NCBI RefSeq assembly: GCF_003253705.1
Contig: NZ_QKYU01000004.1
Coordinates: 177,924 to 241,923, forward strand
Origin: Humitalea rosea
GTDB lineage: Bacteria > Pseudomonadota > Alphaproteobacteria > Acetobacterales > Acetobacteraceae
Direction: 5' to 3'
Length of the DNA: 64,000 bases
In this document: piece after piece, positions 32,965 through 41,185 of the stretch
Layout of the letters: every line of letters begins with the position of its first letter
Numbering within the stretch: position 1 is the stretch's first letter
Notes under the pieces: model-generated
The model's input: only the letters and a program-made list of their open reading frames with translations
The model's database searches: none
What the model was told of the DNA's origin: nothing
Position numbers and translations under genes: made by a program

Positions 32965-33897
32965 ATGACAGACGACGCGATCTGGGTGCTGGCCGACCCC
33001 CGCGCGGGCACGGCGGCGCAGGCGCTCGGCATCGCCGAACGGCTGGGGCGGCCGTTCAGGGTCGTGCCGCTGGAGTGGGGGCCGATGGCCCAGGCGCCGC
33101 TGCGCTGGCCGAGCCTGTGGGGGCTGACCGCCACGGCGCGTGCGGCGTTCCACCCCCCCTGGCCGAAGCTGGTGATCTCCGCGGGGCGGCGCTCGGCGCC
33201 GGTGGCGCTGTGGCTGGCGCGGCGGGGCGCGAAAACCGTCCATTGCATGCGGCCCGGCTTTGGCGCGGCGCGGTTCGACCTGCTGGTGCTGGGGCGGCAT
33301 GACGAGGCGCCCGCCGCGCCCAACATCCTGCCGATCCTGGGCGCCACCCATCGCATGTCCCCCGCGCGGCTGGCCGAGGCGCGGGCGGCCTTCACCGATC
33401 TCCGCACCCTGCCCGGCCCCCGCGTCGCATTGCTGCTCGGCGGGCCGGTGCGGGCGGTGGGGATGGACCCGGCCATCGCCACGGCCATCGCGCGGCAGGT
33501 CGCGGGGCTCGGCGGCAGCGTGCTCGCCACCGCCTCCCGCCGCACCGGGGCGCAGGCGACGGCGGCGCTGCGGGCGGCGCTCACGGGCGTCCCGCATCGG
33601 GTGTTTGGCTGGGGCGATGCGGGGCCCAACCCCTATGCGGGCTTCCTGGCCTCTGCCGACATCATCGTGGTGAGCGGCGATTCGGTGTCGATGCTGTCGG
33701 AGGCGCTGGCGACCGGGGCCATGGTCCTCATCGCCGATCCGGGCGGCCTCGGCCCCCGGCACCAGCGCCTCGCCAAAAACCTGATCGCCGCCGGGCAGGC
33801 GCGGATGCTGGGCGAGGCGCCCGTCCCGCGTACGCCACTGGATGAGACCGGGCGGGTCGCGCAGGCCGTGCTGGCTAGGCTGCCTCCACCGCCCTGA
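32965..33897 (+). CDS. ELM1-family protein (DUF1022)
   Basis: 310 residues. The family shows WVLADPRAGTAAQALGIAER, PKLVISAGRRSAPVALWLAR, VHCMRPGF and the end-region ASADIIVVSGDSVSMLSEAL plus GLGPRHQRLAKNL; this is the Mito_fiss_Elm1 (DUF1022) pattern, a GT-B-like fold related to glycosyltransferases. In plants ELM1 recruits dynamin to mitochondria; bacterial members are uncharacterised and may act in the envelope. ATG at 32965. Its last 23 nt overlap the convergent M20 hydrolase gene. Confidence 0.85.
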   Translation: MTDDAIWVLADPRAGTAAQALGIAERLGRPFRVVPLEWGPMAQAPLRWPSLWGLTATARAAFHPPWPKLVISAGRRSAPVALWLARRGAKTVHCMRPGFGAARFDLLVLGRHDEAPAAPNILPILGATHRMSPARLAEARAAFTDLRTLPGPRVALLLGGPVRAVGMDPAIATAIARQVAGLGGSVLATASRRTGAQATAALRAALTGVPHRVFGWGDAGPNPYAGFLASADIIVVSGDSVSMLSEALATGAMVLIADPGGLGPRHQRLAKNLIAAGQARMLGEAPVPRTPLDETGRVAQAVLARLPPPP

Positions 33898-35116
33898 TCG
33901 CACCCCACAGCGCCTCCACCCCGGCCATCAGATCGGCGACCTCCATCGCTTCGGCCGGGTTGTGGCTGCCGTTGCGGTTGCGGACGAAGACCATCGCCGC
34001 CGGCACCCCGTGCCGCGCGAATTCGGCGGCGTCATGGCCCGCCCCGCTCGGCATGGTGTGCGGCCGCGGCAGGGCATCGGCGATGGCGGCGGTGCGGGTC
34101 GCGTCCAGCACGATCGGCGCGGTGCGCACAGCGCGGCCAAGCTGGAACTCCACCCCTCGCCGGCGCCCGATCTCGCGGCAGCGGTCCGCCAAAAAACGTT
34201 CCATGTTCTTCAGCACCAGCGGATCGGTGCTGCGGATATCGAGCGCGAAGGCGACCTCGCCGGGGATGCGGGTGGCGGTCGCCTCGCCGGCCTCGGTCGC
34301 CATCACCCCCGCGGTCAGCACCAGGTCGAAGCCCTCCTGCTCCTGCCGCGCCCAGACGGTGTCGAGGTCGTTCAGCAACTCGGCCAGCGCCATCGCCGGA
34401 TCATGGCGCAGATGGCGGGGGACGACGCCGGAATGCCCGGCCTCGCCGATGCAGCGCGCGGCGGGCAGGCGCAGATGGCCGCGCACGGCGCCGACGGCGG
34501 CGGCCGGCAGGTCGCGGTCCAGCAGCACCGGCCCCTGTTCGATGTGCAACTCCCAGAAGGCGGTGACGGCGGCGAATTCCGGCAGCGGGCGCCCGGCCCC
34601 GGCCAATGCCGGATCGCCGCCGACCGCGGCGATGCAGGCGGCCAGGCTGCCGCCGCCACCCCGGCGCTCCACCGCGAGTTCCGCCGCATCCAGCGCCCCG
34701 AAGCCCGCGCGGGTGCCGACATAGGGGCCGCCGAACCAGGGGCTTTCCTCGCCGCGCAAGGCCACGGCGCGCAGCGGCAGCCCGATCCGCGCGGCGCGGA
34801 TGGCGAGCAACAGCCCCGCGACCGCCCCGGCCGCGCCATCGAAATTCCCGCCGCGCGGCACGCTGTCCAGATGCGAGCCCGTGGCCGGCGCCGGCCCCAC
34901 CAGCCCGGGCGGGGCCAGCCAGAGGTTGCCCACCCCGTCCATATGGCTCGCCAGCCCCTGCGCGGCGCCGGCCTCGGCGAGGATCGCATGGCAGGCGGTC
35001 TCGGCCTCGCCCCAGGCGGGGCGGGTGAAGCCGCCGGCGAGGTCGGCGCCGATGCGGGCGAAGTCTTCCAGCAGGCGCGTGGCCAAAGCGGCCTCGTCGC
35101 GGGTGATCGCGTTCAT
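33875..35116 (-). CDS. Second M20 hydantoinase/carbamoylase-type hydrolase
   Basis: 413 residues. Metal and substrate motifs: ATGSHLDSVPRGGNFDGAAG, LRGEESPWFGGPYVG (Glu-Glu), ELHIEQGPVLLDRDLPAA, EAGHSGVVPRH, and PSGAGHDAAEFARHGVPAAM. ATG overlaps the stop of pyrD (ATGA), giving pyrK-pyrD-hydrolase. Linked to pyrimidine synthesis by position; N-carbamoyl compounds such as ureidopropionate or carbamoyl-aspartate are thinkable, but the motifs do not choose. Distinct from the copy at 10061. Confidence 0.86.
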   Translation of the reverse strand: MNAITRDEAALATRLLEDFARIGADLAGGFTRPAWGEAETACHAILAEAGAAQGLASHMDGVGNLWLAPPGLVGPAPATGSHLDSVPRGGNFDGAAGAVAGLLLAIRAARIGLPLRAVALRGEESPWFGGPYVGTRAGFGALDAAELAVERRGGGGSLAACIAAVGGDPALAGAGRPLPEFAAVTAFWELHIEQGPVLLDRDLPAAAVGAVRGHLRLPAARCIGEAGHSGVVPRHLRHDPAMALAELLNDLDTVWARQEQEGFDLVLTAGVMATEAGEATATRIPGEVAFALDIRSTDPLVLKNMERFLADRCREIGRRRGVEFQLGRAVRTAPIVLDATRTAAIADALPRPHTMPSGAGHDAAEFARHGVPAAMVFVRNRNGSHNPAEAMEVADLMAGVEALWGAIRAVEAA

Positions 35117-36039
35117 TCGGCGGCAATCCGCTGGAGGCTGGGCAAGGCGATCCCGGTCAGATCCGACACGCGGGAAAAACCGCGGGCCGTGCAGAAGGCG
35201 CTGATGCCCTCGATCACTTGCAGCATCGCGGCGGGCTGGATGAAGCTGGCGGTGCCGACCTGCACGGCGGTGGCGCCGGCCGCCAGGAACTCCACCGCAT
35301 CCTGCCCGGTCGCGATCCCGCCGCAGCCGATCACCGGGATCCGCACCGCCTGCGCGCATTGCCAGACCAGGCGCAGCGCGATCGGCTTGAACCCCGGCCC
35401 GGAATAGCCGCCCATCCCCGCCCCCAGCGCCGGGCGCAGCGTCGCGAGGTCGATCGCAAGCCCCAGGATGGTATTGGCCACGACCAGCGCATCCGCGCCC
35501 GCCTCCTCGCAGGCGCGGGCGACGGCGGCGGCATCGCCGGTGTTCGGCGAGAGCTTGGCCCAGATCGGCAGCCGCGTGGCGCCCCGCATCGCGGCGATGG
35601 CCGCCGCCGCGGGCCCCGGCTCTGCGGCGAAGGCGCGGCCATCGGCCTCCAGATTGGGGCAGGAGATATTGGCCTCGATCGCCGCCACCCCCTCGACCGT
35701 CAGCGCCCGCGCGGCCTCGGCGAAGGCGCTCGCGGTGGGTGCGGAGAGGCTCACCACCAGCGGGGCCGCGAAGCGCCGCCACACCGGCAGGTCATAGGCG
35801 ATCCAGGCCTCGATGCCCTTGCCCGGAATGCCGATGCTGTTCAGCAGCCCCTGCCCGGTCTCGGCCACGCGCGGCGTCGGGTTGCCGCGGCGCGGCTCGG
35901 GCGTCACCGATTTGGTGACCAGCGCGCCGAGGCGGTCGAGGTCGAACACCTCCCCAAGCTCCGGGCCGAAGGTGCCCGAGGCCGGCATCACCGGATTGGC
36001 CAGCGTGAGCCCGCCGATGCGGACGGAAAGATCCGGCAT
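35113..36039 (-). CDS. pyrD: Dihydroorotate dehydrogenase, class 1B catalytic subunit
   Basis: 308 residues. FMN-barrel with the catalytic Cys in IEANISCPNLEADGR, as in class 1 enzymes (class 2 use Ser), and NSIGIPGKGIEAW, ADALVVANTILGLAID, VIGCGGIATGQDAVEFLAAG. The companion PyrK (36039-36839) carries an Fe-S/FAD electron path to NAD. Proteobacteria usually have the quinone-linked class 2 enzyme, so this type is notable. ATG shares one base with the pyrK stop (TGATG). Confidence 0.92.
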   Translation of the reverse strand: MPDLSVRIGGLTLANPVMPASGTFGPELGEVFDLDRLGALVTKSVTPEPRRGNPTPRVAETGQGLLNSIGIPGKGIEAWIAYDLPVWRRFAAPLVVSLSAPTASAFAEAARALTVEGVAAIEANISCPNLEADGRAFAAEPGPAAAAIAAMRGATRLPIWAKLSPNTGDAAAVARACEEAGADALVVANTILGLAIDLATLRPALGAGMGGYSGPGFKPIALRLVWQCAQAVRIPVIGCGGIATGQDAVEFLAAGATAVQVGTASFIQPAAMLQVIEGISAFCTARGFSRVSDLTGIALPSLQRIAAE

Positions 36040-36839
36040 CACCACGCCTCCACCGATTGCAGGTCGAAGACCGGGCCCTCGCGGCAGACCCGCAGGTCGC
36101 GGGGGCCATCGGGTGTCGCGATCCGTCGCACGCAGGCGAAGCACAGTCCGAGGGCACAGCCCATGCGCTGCTCGATCGCGGCCTCGCCCAGCACGCCATG
36201 GCGGGCGGCGATCTCCTGCAACAGCCGCAGCAGGCGGTCCGAGCCGCAGGTGAAGACGGCATCGGGGCGGGCGCGGATGAACTCGGCCTCGATCATCATG
36301 CCGACCGCCGCCGGATCGCTGCTGCCGTCGCTGTCATGGACGAGGCGCAAATCCATCGGCACCGCGCCGCAAAACGCCTCGGCCATCATGTCGGCGGGGT
36401 CGCGGGCGGAGAGGATGGCGGTCACGCCGATGTCCAGGCTCACCGCCCGCCGCGCCAGCAGCGAGAGCGTCGCGAGCCCGACCCCGCGCGCCAGCACCAG
36501 GATGCGACCCCAGCCCGGGTCCAGCGTGAACCCGCGGCCGAGCGGGCCCATGGCGTCCAGCGTGTCACCCTCACGCAGCCCGGCCAATGCGGCGGTGCCG
36601 GGGCCCGCGACGCGGAAGAGGAAGCCCAGCGGCTCCTGCGCCCCGGCGCGCCAGACGCTCATCGGCCGGCGCAGATAGGCGCCGGGGCAGAGCAGATGGC
36701 AGAACTGCCCGGGTTCGACGGCGGCGGAGAGCGCTGGCGCCTCGGCCAGCAGGCGATGGTAGCGGGCGCCGACCGGCACGCTGGCGATGACCCGCCCGAG
36801 ATGGGTGGTCACGGGAAACGGGCCGGCGCTGCCGTCCAT
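36039..36839 (-). CDS. pyrK: Dihydroorotate dehydrogenase electron-transfer subunit
   Basis: 266 residues. Ferredoxin-reductase-like FAD and NAD domains (LLCPGAYLRRPMSVWRAGAQ; LVLARGVGLATLSLLARRAV), then the [2Fe-2S] Cys set C228, C233, C236 and C252 in RMGCALGLCFACVRR ... LRVCREGPVF. This is the PyrK pattern: electrons from PyrD pass to NAD+. First gene of pyrK-pyrD-M20. No typical ribosome-binding site seen; start M at 36839. Confidence 0.9.
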   Translation of the reverse strand: MDGSAGPFPVTTHLGRVIASVPVGARYHRLLAEAPALSAAVEPGQFCHLLCPGAYLRRPMSVWRAGAQEPLGFLFRVAGPGTAALAGLREGDTLDAMGPLGRGFTLDPGWGRILVLARGVGLATLSLLARRAVSLDIGVTAILSARDPADMMAEAFCGAVPMDLRLVHDSDGSSDPAAVGMMIEAEFIRARPDAVFTCGSDRLLRLLQEIAARHGVLGEAAIEQRMGCALGLCFACVRRIATPDGPRDLRVCREGPVFDLQSVEAW

Positions 36840-36974
36840 AAGGAATGGCCTGATCGTGAGGCGGTACGCTGGAGCAGGCAGCCCCGCTGCGTCAACCGGA
36901 TTGCTGCACTGCCGCGCGGGGCAACCCCACCGGAAGGGCCGCGTTTAACCCGCTGACGAAAAGGGAGGCCACCC

Positions 36975-37298
36975 ATGACGACCCTTCGGCATCAGAACCG
37001 GCTCTGGCGCGCCGGCCTTTCGGCGACGCTGGCCAGCGTGATCCTCGCGGGGGCTGCCCTGGCCCAGGGCGGCGTCGTGCCCCGGGACGGCGCGGGGCCG
37101 CCGCCGTTGCCGGGCCTGACGCCGCCGGAGCGGATCGAACCCCAGCCCGTGCCGGTGCCCGCGCTGCCGCGCAGCGGCGTGCTGCCCCCGCCGGATATCG
37201 TCGTCCCCATGCCCCGGCCGGAAGTGCCGACCCCGCATCCGGAGACGACGCCGGTGATCCCGCCGCCGCCTCCGGTCGAGCCGGCCCCCCGCCGTTAG
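36975..37298 (+). CDS. Proline-rich secreted protein
   Basis: 107 residues. An N-terminal signal peptide (about residues 10-31, WRAGLSATLASVILAGAALA, cut before QGGVV) leads a Pro/Val-rich tail: PPERIEPQPVPVPALPRSG, PTPHPETTPVIPPPPPVEP and a final RR. No fold or domain. A GGGAGG sits 10 nt before ATG, so it is likely translated. Such tails often span the periplasm or bind the wall. Divergent from pyrK. Confidence 0.65.
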   Translation: MTTLRHQNRLWRAGLSATLASVILAGAALAQGGVVPRDGAGPPPLPGLTPPERIEPQPVPVPALPRSGVLPPPDIVVPMPRPEVPTPHPETTPVIPPPPPVEPAPRR

Positions 37299-38359
37299 GC
37301 CATGGCGGGCGAAAGCGCCGGGTAGTCGCTGTAGCCGTGCGGCCCGCGCGCGTAGAGCGTCGCGCGATCCACCTCGTTCAGCGCGGCCCCGGTCCGCAGC
37401 CGCAGCGGCAGGTCCGGGTTGGCGATGAACTTCAGCCCGAAGGCCACGGCATCCGCGGTGCCGGCATCCAGCGCCTGCTGCGCCTGCTCCGTGGTGTAGC
37501 GCTCGTTGACGATATAGACGCCGCCGAAGGCACGCTTCAGATCGGGGCCAAGCTGCGCGGATTCGGCATTCTCGCGGGCGCAGAGGAAGGCGATCTTCCG
37601 CCGCCCCAGCTCGCTCGCGACATAGCCGAAGGTGCCGGCCATATCGACGCTGCCGACGTCATGGCTGTCGCCGCGCGGGGCCAGATGCATGCCGACGCGA
37701 TCCGCACCCCAGACGGAGACCACCGCATCGGTGACCTCCAGCATCAGCCGGGCGCGGTTCTCGATCGGGCCGCCATAGGCGTCGGTGCGATGGTTGCTCT
37801 TGTCGTGCAGGAACTGGTCGATCAGGTAGCCATTGGCGCCATGGATCTCGACACCGTCGAAGCCGGCGCGCCTGGCGTTCAGGGCGCCGAGGCGGAAGGC
37901 CTCGATCACGCCGGGGATCTCGGCCGTCTCCAGCGCGCGGGGCAGCGGGTAGGCGCGCTCGGGGCGCAACAGGCTGACATGGCCGCGGGCCGCGATCGCG
38001 CTCGGCGCGACGGGGGGCAGGCCGTCGAGGAAGCTCGGGTCGGAGATGCGGCCGACGTGCCAGAGCTGCAGCAGGATGCGGCCGCCGGCGGCATGCACCG
38101 CATCGGTGATGACGCGCCAGCCTTCGACCTGCGCCTCGGACCAGATGCCCGGGGTAGCGGCGTAGCCGACGCCCATGGGGGTGACCGAGGTCGCCTCCGA
38201 CAGGATCATGCCGGCCGAGGCGCGCTGCACGTAATAGTCGCGCATCAGGGCCGTGGGGATGCGATCATCGGTGGCCCGCGAGCGGGTCAACGGTGCCATG
38301 ATGATACGGTTGGGCAGCTCGAGCGCCCCAATCCGCAAGGGGTCGAAAAGGGTCGGCAT
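37295..38359 (-). CDS. Old yellow enzyme, alkene reductase family
   Basis: 354 residues from ATG 38359 (MPTLFDPLRIGALELPNRII). FMN ene-reductase motifs: LQLWHVGRISDPSFL, FDGVEIHGANGYLIDQFL with the substrate-binding His-Asn pair, and HDKSNHRTDAYGGPIENRAR. The active-site Tyr is expected in the region of the FGGVYIVNERY loop. Reduces alpha,beta-unsaturated carbonyls, nitrate esters or maleimides (NemA-type). Divergent from an ArsR regulator; a palindrome lies between them, suggesting repression relieved by an electrophile. Confidence 0.9.
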   Translation of the reverse strand: MPTLFDPLRIGALELPNRIIMAPLTRSRATDDRIPTALMRDYYVQRASAGMILSEATSVTPMGVGYAATPGIWSEAQVEGWRVITDAVHAAGGRILLQLWHVGRISDPSFLDGLPPVAPSAIAARGHVSLLRPERAYPLPRALETAEIPGVIEAFRLGALNARRAGFDGVEIHGANGYLIDQFLHDKSNHRTDAYGGPIENRARLMLEVTDAVVSVWGADRVGMHLAPRGDSHDVGSVDMAGTFGYVASELGRRKIAFLCARENAESAQLGPDLKRAFGGVYIVNERYTTEQAQQALDAGTADAVAFGLKFIANPDLPLRLRTGAALNEVDRATLYARGPHGYSDYPALSPAMA

Positions 38360-38379
38360 GGCGGCGTCCTTGTAGCTTG

Positions 38380-38395
38380 TTCGACAAACGTCGAA
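38380..38395. promoter_or_regulatory. Candidate ArsR operator
   Basis: TTCGAC (38380-38385), spacer AAAC, GTCGAA (38390-38395): a perfect 6-4-6 inverted repeat in the 59-nt gap between the divergent alkene-reductase and ArsR genes. Its size suits a winged-helix ArsR dimer. Confidence 0.55.
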
Positions 38396-38418
38396 GGTGA
38401 CATGGGAGGCAATGCTGC

Positions 38419-38727
38419 ATGGCACAAGAGGACTACACCCACCCGTCGATGGAGGAGGTGACGCTGCCGGATGTGCTGCACGCGCTGAGCGATCCGCTGC
38501 GGCTGCGGATCGTGGCGGAGCTGCGCGAAAAAGGCGGCGAGCGCGGCTGGGGCGAGTTCGACACCCAGGTCTCGCCCTCCACCCTGAGCCACCACATGAA
38601 GGTGCTGCGCATGGCCGGGCTGATCCTGTCGCGGCGGGATGGCACGCGCTGCCAGGTGTCGCTGCGGCCCGAGGTGGAGGCGCGGTTTCCGGGGCTGCTC
38701 GCGACGGTGACGCGGCTGGCGGGGTGA
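38419..38727 (+). CDS. ArsR-family winged-helix transcriptional regulator
   Basis: 102 residues. The DNA-binding helix region is VSPSTLSHHMKVLRMAGLIL (about residues 52-71) after LHALSDPLRLRIVAELRE, the ArsR start, and RRDGTRCQVSLRPEVEARFP as the wing. No metal-binding Cys cluster (ELCVC) is present, so this is a non-metal member. Probably represses itself and the divergent old yellow enzyme gene. Confidence 0.87.
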   Translation: MAQEDYTHPSMEEVTLPDVLHALSDPLRLRIVAELREKGGERGWGEFDTQVSPSTLSHHMKVLRMAGLILSRRDGTRCQVSLRPEVEARFPGLLATVTRLAG

Positions 38728-38740
38728 GGCGCGCGCCACG

Positions 38741-40837
38741 TCACGCGCCCCCCAGGCCCAGCGTCAGCGACCGGATAAAGAGCCCGAGCCGCCGCCGGTC
38801 CGGCGAGCCGGGATAGAACTCCGACGGGCGATGCGTCCCGTCGATCTCGAAGCGAAGCGTCGCCGCGCCATCGGCGCCCAGCAATGCTGAAGGCACGATG
38901 GCCCGCAGACGCCCCGGCGCGCCATCGACCAGCCGCCATGTCGCGACGGAACTGCCGTTGACCAGCAGGCGCACCCGCACCTCGGTGACGCCGGCCGGCA
39001 GGAAGGGGTTGGCGAGGAGGTCCAGCACCAGCGGCCGGCCGCCCAGCTCGGCCAGCGACACGCCGAAGCGCAGGACCGACAGGGGACCATCGGTCCAGCG
39101 GCCCTCGGGCTCGGCCCCGGACCAGCCGGAGCGCAGGATCGGCCCTTCCTGCCGCCCAAAGGTCAGTGTGCTCCCGATCGCCAGGCGGGTGGGGGCCAGG
39201 ACCTCGTCCGGCACGCAGGCGCTGCGCCGGGACCGCAGCAGGCAGGGCAGGCCGAAGACGATCGCCTGCCGCACCGCCACCGGGGCCAGGCCGCGGTCCA
39301 CGGCCAGCGAGGGCGGCCGCACCTCCAGCACCAGCGGTGCCTCCGGCAGCGGGCGCAGCGGGGTCAGCATCAGCCCCCCGCCTGCCGGCACCGTCTTGTG
39401 ATCGCTGTTGAAGACATGCTCGGCGGAGGGCGCGAACAGGCGGCTGCGGCCCATGAACATGTCATCCCAGGAGCCATCCGCCGCGAAGACCACCGCATCG
39501 CCCATCTCGGGCAAGGCACCGGGGATCAGCAGGCGCCCATCCGCCTGCCAGCGCGGCGCGCCCGCGGCGTCCGGCCGGAGGTGCAGCTCCGCGCGCCAGG
39601 GCAGCAGCAGCGCCATGGTGCCGAGGCCCAGCGCCAGCCGCCGCCAGCGCAGGCGCCGCTCCGCCGCCATCAGCGCTACCCAGAGCAGGGTGTAGAGGCT
39701 GGCGACCGGCACGACCCATTTGAAGTAATGGTGGTTGAAGTAGAGCCACATCCCGCCGGAATGCAGGTCGCGGTAGCAGAGGTAGAGCGCGACATGGCAG
39801 GCCATGGCGCCGCCGAGCGCCAGATGCGGCGCGCGCCGGCCGGGGCCCCGGCTCGGCAGCAGCATGAGCGCCAGCGCGCCGGCCAGGCCCGAGACGATCC
39901 AGGGAAAGGCGGAGATCAGCCCGCGCCCCTGCGGCAGCAGCGGCCGTGGATCGAGCATCAGCGTCACCCAGCGCAGCGGCAGCAGCCGCCATTCGAAGCC
40001 GGTGCGGGCGGAACCCGCCATATAGGGGCTTTGCGCAAAGCCGTAGATCGGCACGTAGAAGATCGCGAGGAGGCCCAGGGCCAGCGCGACGCCGGCCACC
40101 CCCGCCAGCCCGGTGCGCGCCCAGGCCCGCCAGGAGGCCCGGCTGGTGGCGAGCGCCCATCCCGCCAGCAGCGCCGCCGGCACCAGCGCCACGGCCATGT
40201 CGGTCGGGCGGAAGGCCAGGATCGCGGCACCGGCAAATGCGGCCACAAAGGCCCAGCGCGGGCGGTCCGGCGCCGCATGGAAGCGCAGCGCGGCCCAGAG
40301 GCAGAGCAGGATCAGCGCCGTGGCCGGCGAGGTGCTCCAGGGCACGACCCAGGCGTCGAGCGATTGCGGCGAGGAGAGCATCGCCGTGACGAAGGCCAGA
40401 GTGCCCAGCAGCCCGGCATGGCGCAGCCCCGGTGCCAGCCGGACCGCGATGCCGGCCAGCAGCCAGAGCGAGGCGAGCAGCGAGACGAGGTTCGCCGGCA
40501 GGAACGGGTCGGCGAGCGGCAGGCCCAGCAGAGGCACGTCTTGCAGGAACGGGACCGCGAGCAGCGGGTAGCCCGGCATGTAGAGGTGGCGGGCCACGTC
40601 CAGGTCGCCGCGCTGCCAGGCGAGGGCGGCCTCCAGGTAGCGGCCCTGATCGTGCCAGCCGAACCAGTTGTTTGCCGCGACCGGGGCCAGCGGCAGCATC
40701 TCCCGCACCCAATGGGCGTGCAGGAAGGCGGCGGCGATGACCAGCGTCGCGACGGCCAGCCCCAGCCTATCGACCCGACACGCCGTCGGGGCAGCACCGC
40801 CCGCGGCGCGGGCCGGAGGCGAGAGGAGCTTTCGCAT
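38741..40837 (-). CDS. Large multi-spanning membrane protein, GT-C-glycosyltransferase-like
   Basis: 698 residues from ATG 40837. The first 440 residues contain about ten membrane helices; the first periplasmic loop holds WFGWHDQGRYLEAALAWQRG, with an acidic motif like that of GT-C glycosyltransferases that use polyprenyl-phosphate sugars. The last 230 residues form a soluble domain with GGRPLVLDLLANPFLPAG and FEIDGTHRPSEFYPGSPDRR. The family is not certain to me; no glycan gene neighbours it. Ribosome-binding site is weak. A long upstream extension of this frame is antisense to rlmE and ppx and was rejected. Confidence 0.7.
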   Translation of the reverse strand: MRKLLSPPARAAGGAAPTACRVDRLGLAVATLVIAAAFLHAHWVREMLPLAPVAANNWFGWHDQGRYLEAALAWQRGDLDVARHLYMPGYPLLAVPFLQDVPLLGLPLADPFLPANLVSLLASLWLLAGIAVRLAPGLRHAGLLGTLAFVTAMLSSPQSLDAWVVPWSTSPATALILLCLWAALRFHAAPDRPRWAFVAAFAGAAILAFRPTDMAVALVPAALLAGWALATSRASWRAWARTGLAGVAGVALALGLLAIFYVPIYGFAQSPYMAGSARTGFEWRLLPLRWVTLMLDPRPLLPQGRGLISAFPWIVSGLAGALALMLLPSRGPGRRAPHLALGGAMACHVALYLCYRDLHSGGMWLYFNHHYFKWVVPVASLYTLLWVALMAAERRLRWRRLALGLGTMALLLPWRAELHLRPDAAGAPRWQADGRLLIPGALPEMGDAVVFAADGSWDDMFMGRSRLFAPSAEHVFNSDHKTVPAGGGLMLTPLRPLPEAPLVLEVRPPSLAVDRGLAPVAVRQAIVFGLPCLLRSRRSACVPDEVLAPTRLAIGSTLTFGRQEGPILRSGWSGAEPEGRWTDGPLSVLRFGVSLAELGGRPLVLDLLANPFLPAGVTEVRVRLLVNGSSVATWRLVDGAPGRLRAIVPSALLGADGAATLRFEIDGTHRPSEFYPGSPDRRRLGLFIRSLTLGLGGA

Positions 40838-40864
40838 GGGAAGACCGCCTGGACAGGAGGAAGA

Positions 40865-40886
40865 GCGCCTGGTTGGCGCCAGGCGC
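40865..40886. repeat. Hairpin between tRNA-Gln and the membrane-protein gene
   Basis: GCGCCTGG (40865-40872), loop TTGGCG, CCAGGCGC (40879-40886): perfect 8-bp stem, 28 nt above the ATG at 40837 and 120 nt below tRNA-Gln on the same strand. It could end tRNA transcripts or be part of the next gene's leader; there is no T tract. Confidence 0.4.
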
Positions 40887-41005
40887 CTCCGGCGTCGGTT
40901 TAGCGCGTCTTTCGCATCCCGGTCAGCCGTGCGGGGCGGGGAACAGACCGCCGCCGGCGCAGCGCGGCGCGGGTCTGAGCCAAAATGATGCGGGCTGGGA
41001 TGCCG

Positions 41006-41079
41006 TGGCTGGGGGACCTGGATTCGAACCAAGACTGTCCGAGTCAGAGTCGGAAGTTCTACCGTTAAACTATCCCCCA
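41006..41079 (-). tRNA. tRNA-Gln (anticodon CUG)
   Basis: 74 nt with the CCA end encoded (41006-41008). The acceptor arm TGGGGGA at the 5' end (41079-41073) pairs with TCCCCCA, then G discriminator. D arm GATAGTTTAACGGTAGAAC, T arm GGTTCGAATCC, and anticodon loop CTCTGAC with CUG at 41047-41045, stem CCGA/TCGG. Reads CAG codons. Lies between the membrane-protein gene and ppx/gppA; nothing suggests an integrated element at its 3' end in this window. Confidence 0.95.
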
Positions 41080-41185
41080 ACGGCGCCGGCCGGATACCAT
41101 GCGTCTCAGCGGGGCGCAACCCGACCCTCACACGACACCTTTCGTGACGAAATCCCTTGCCCCGGGACCCCGCCGCGCCGACTCT

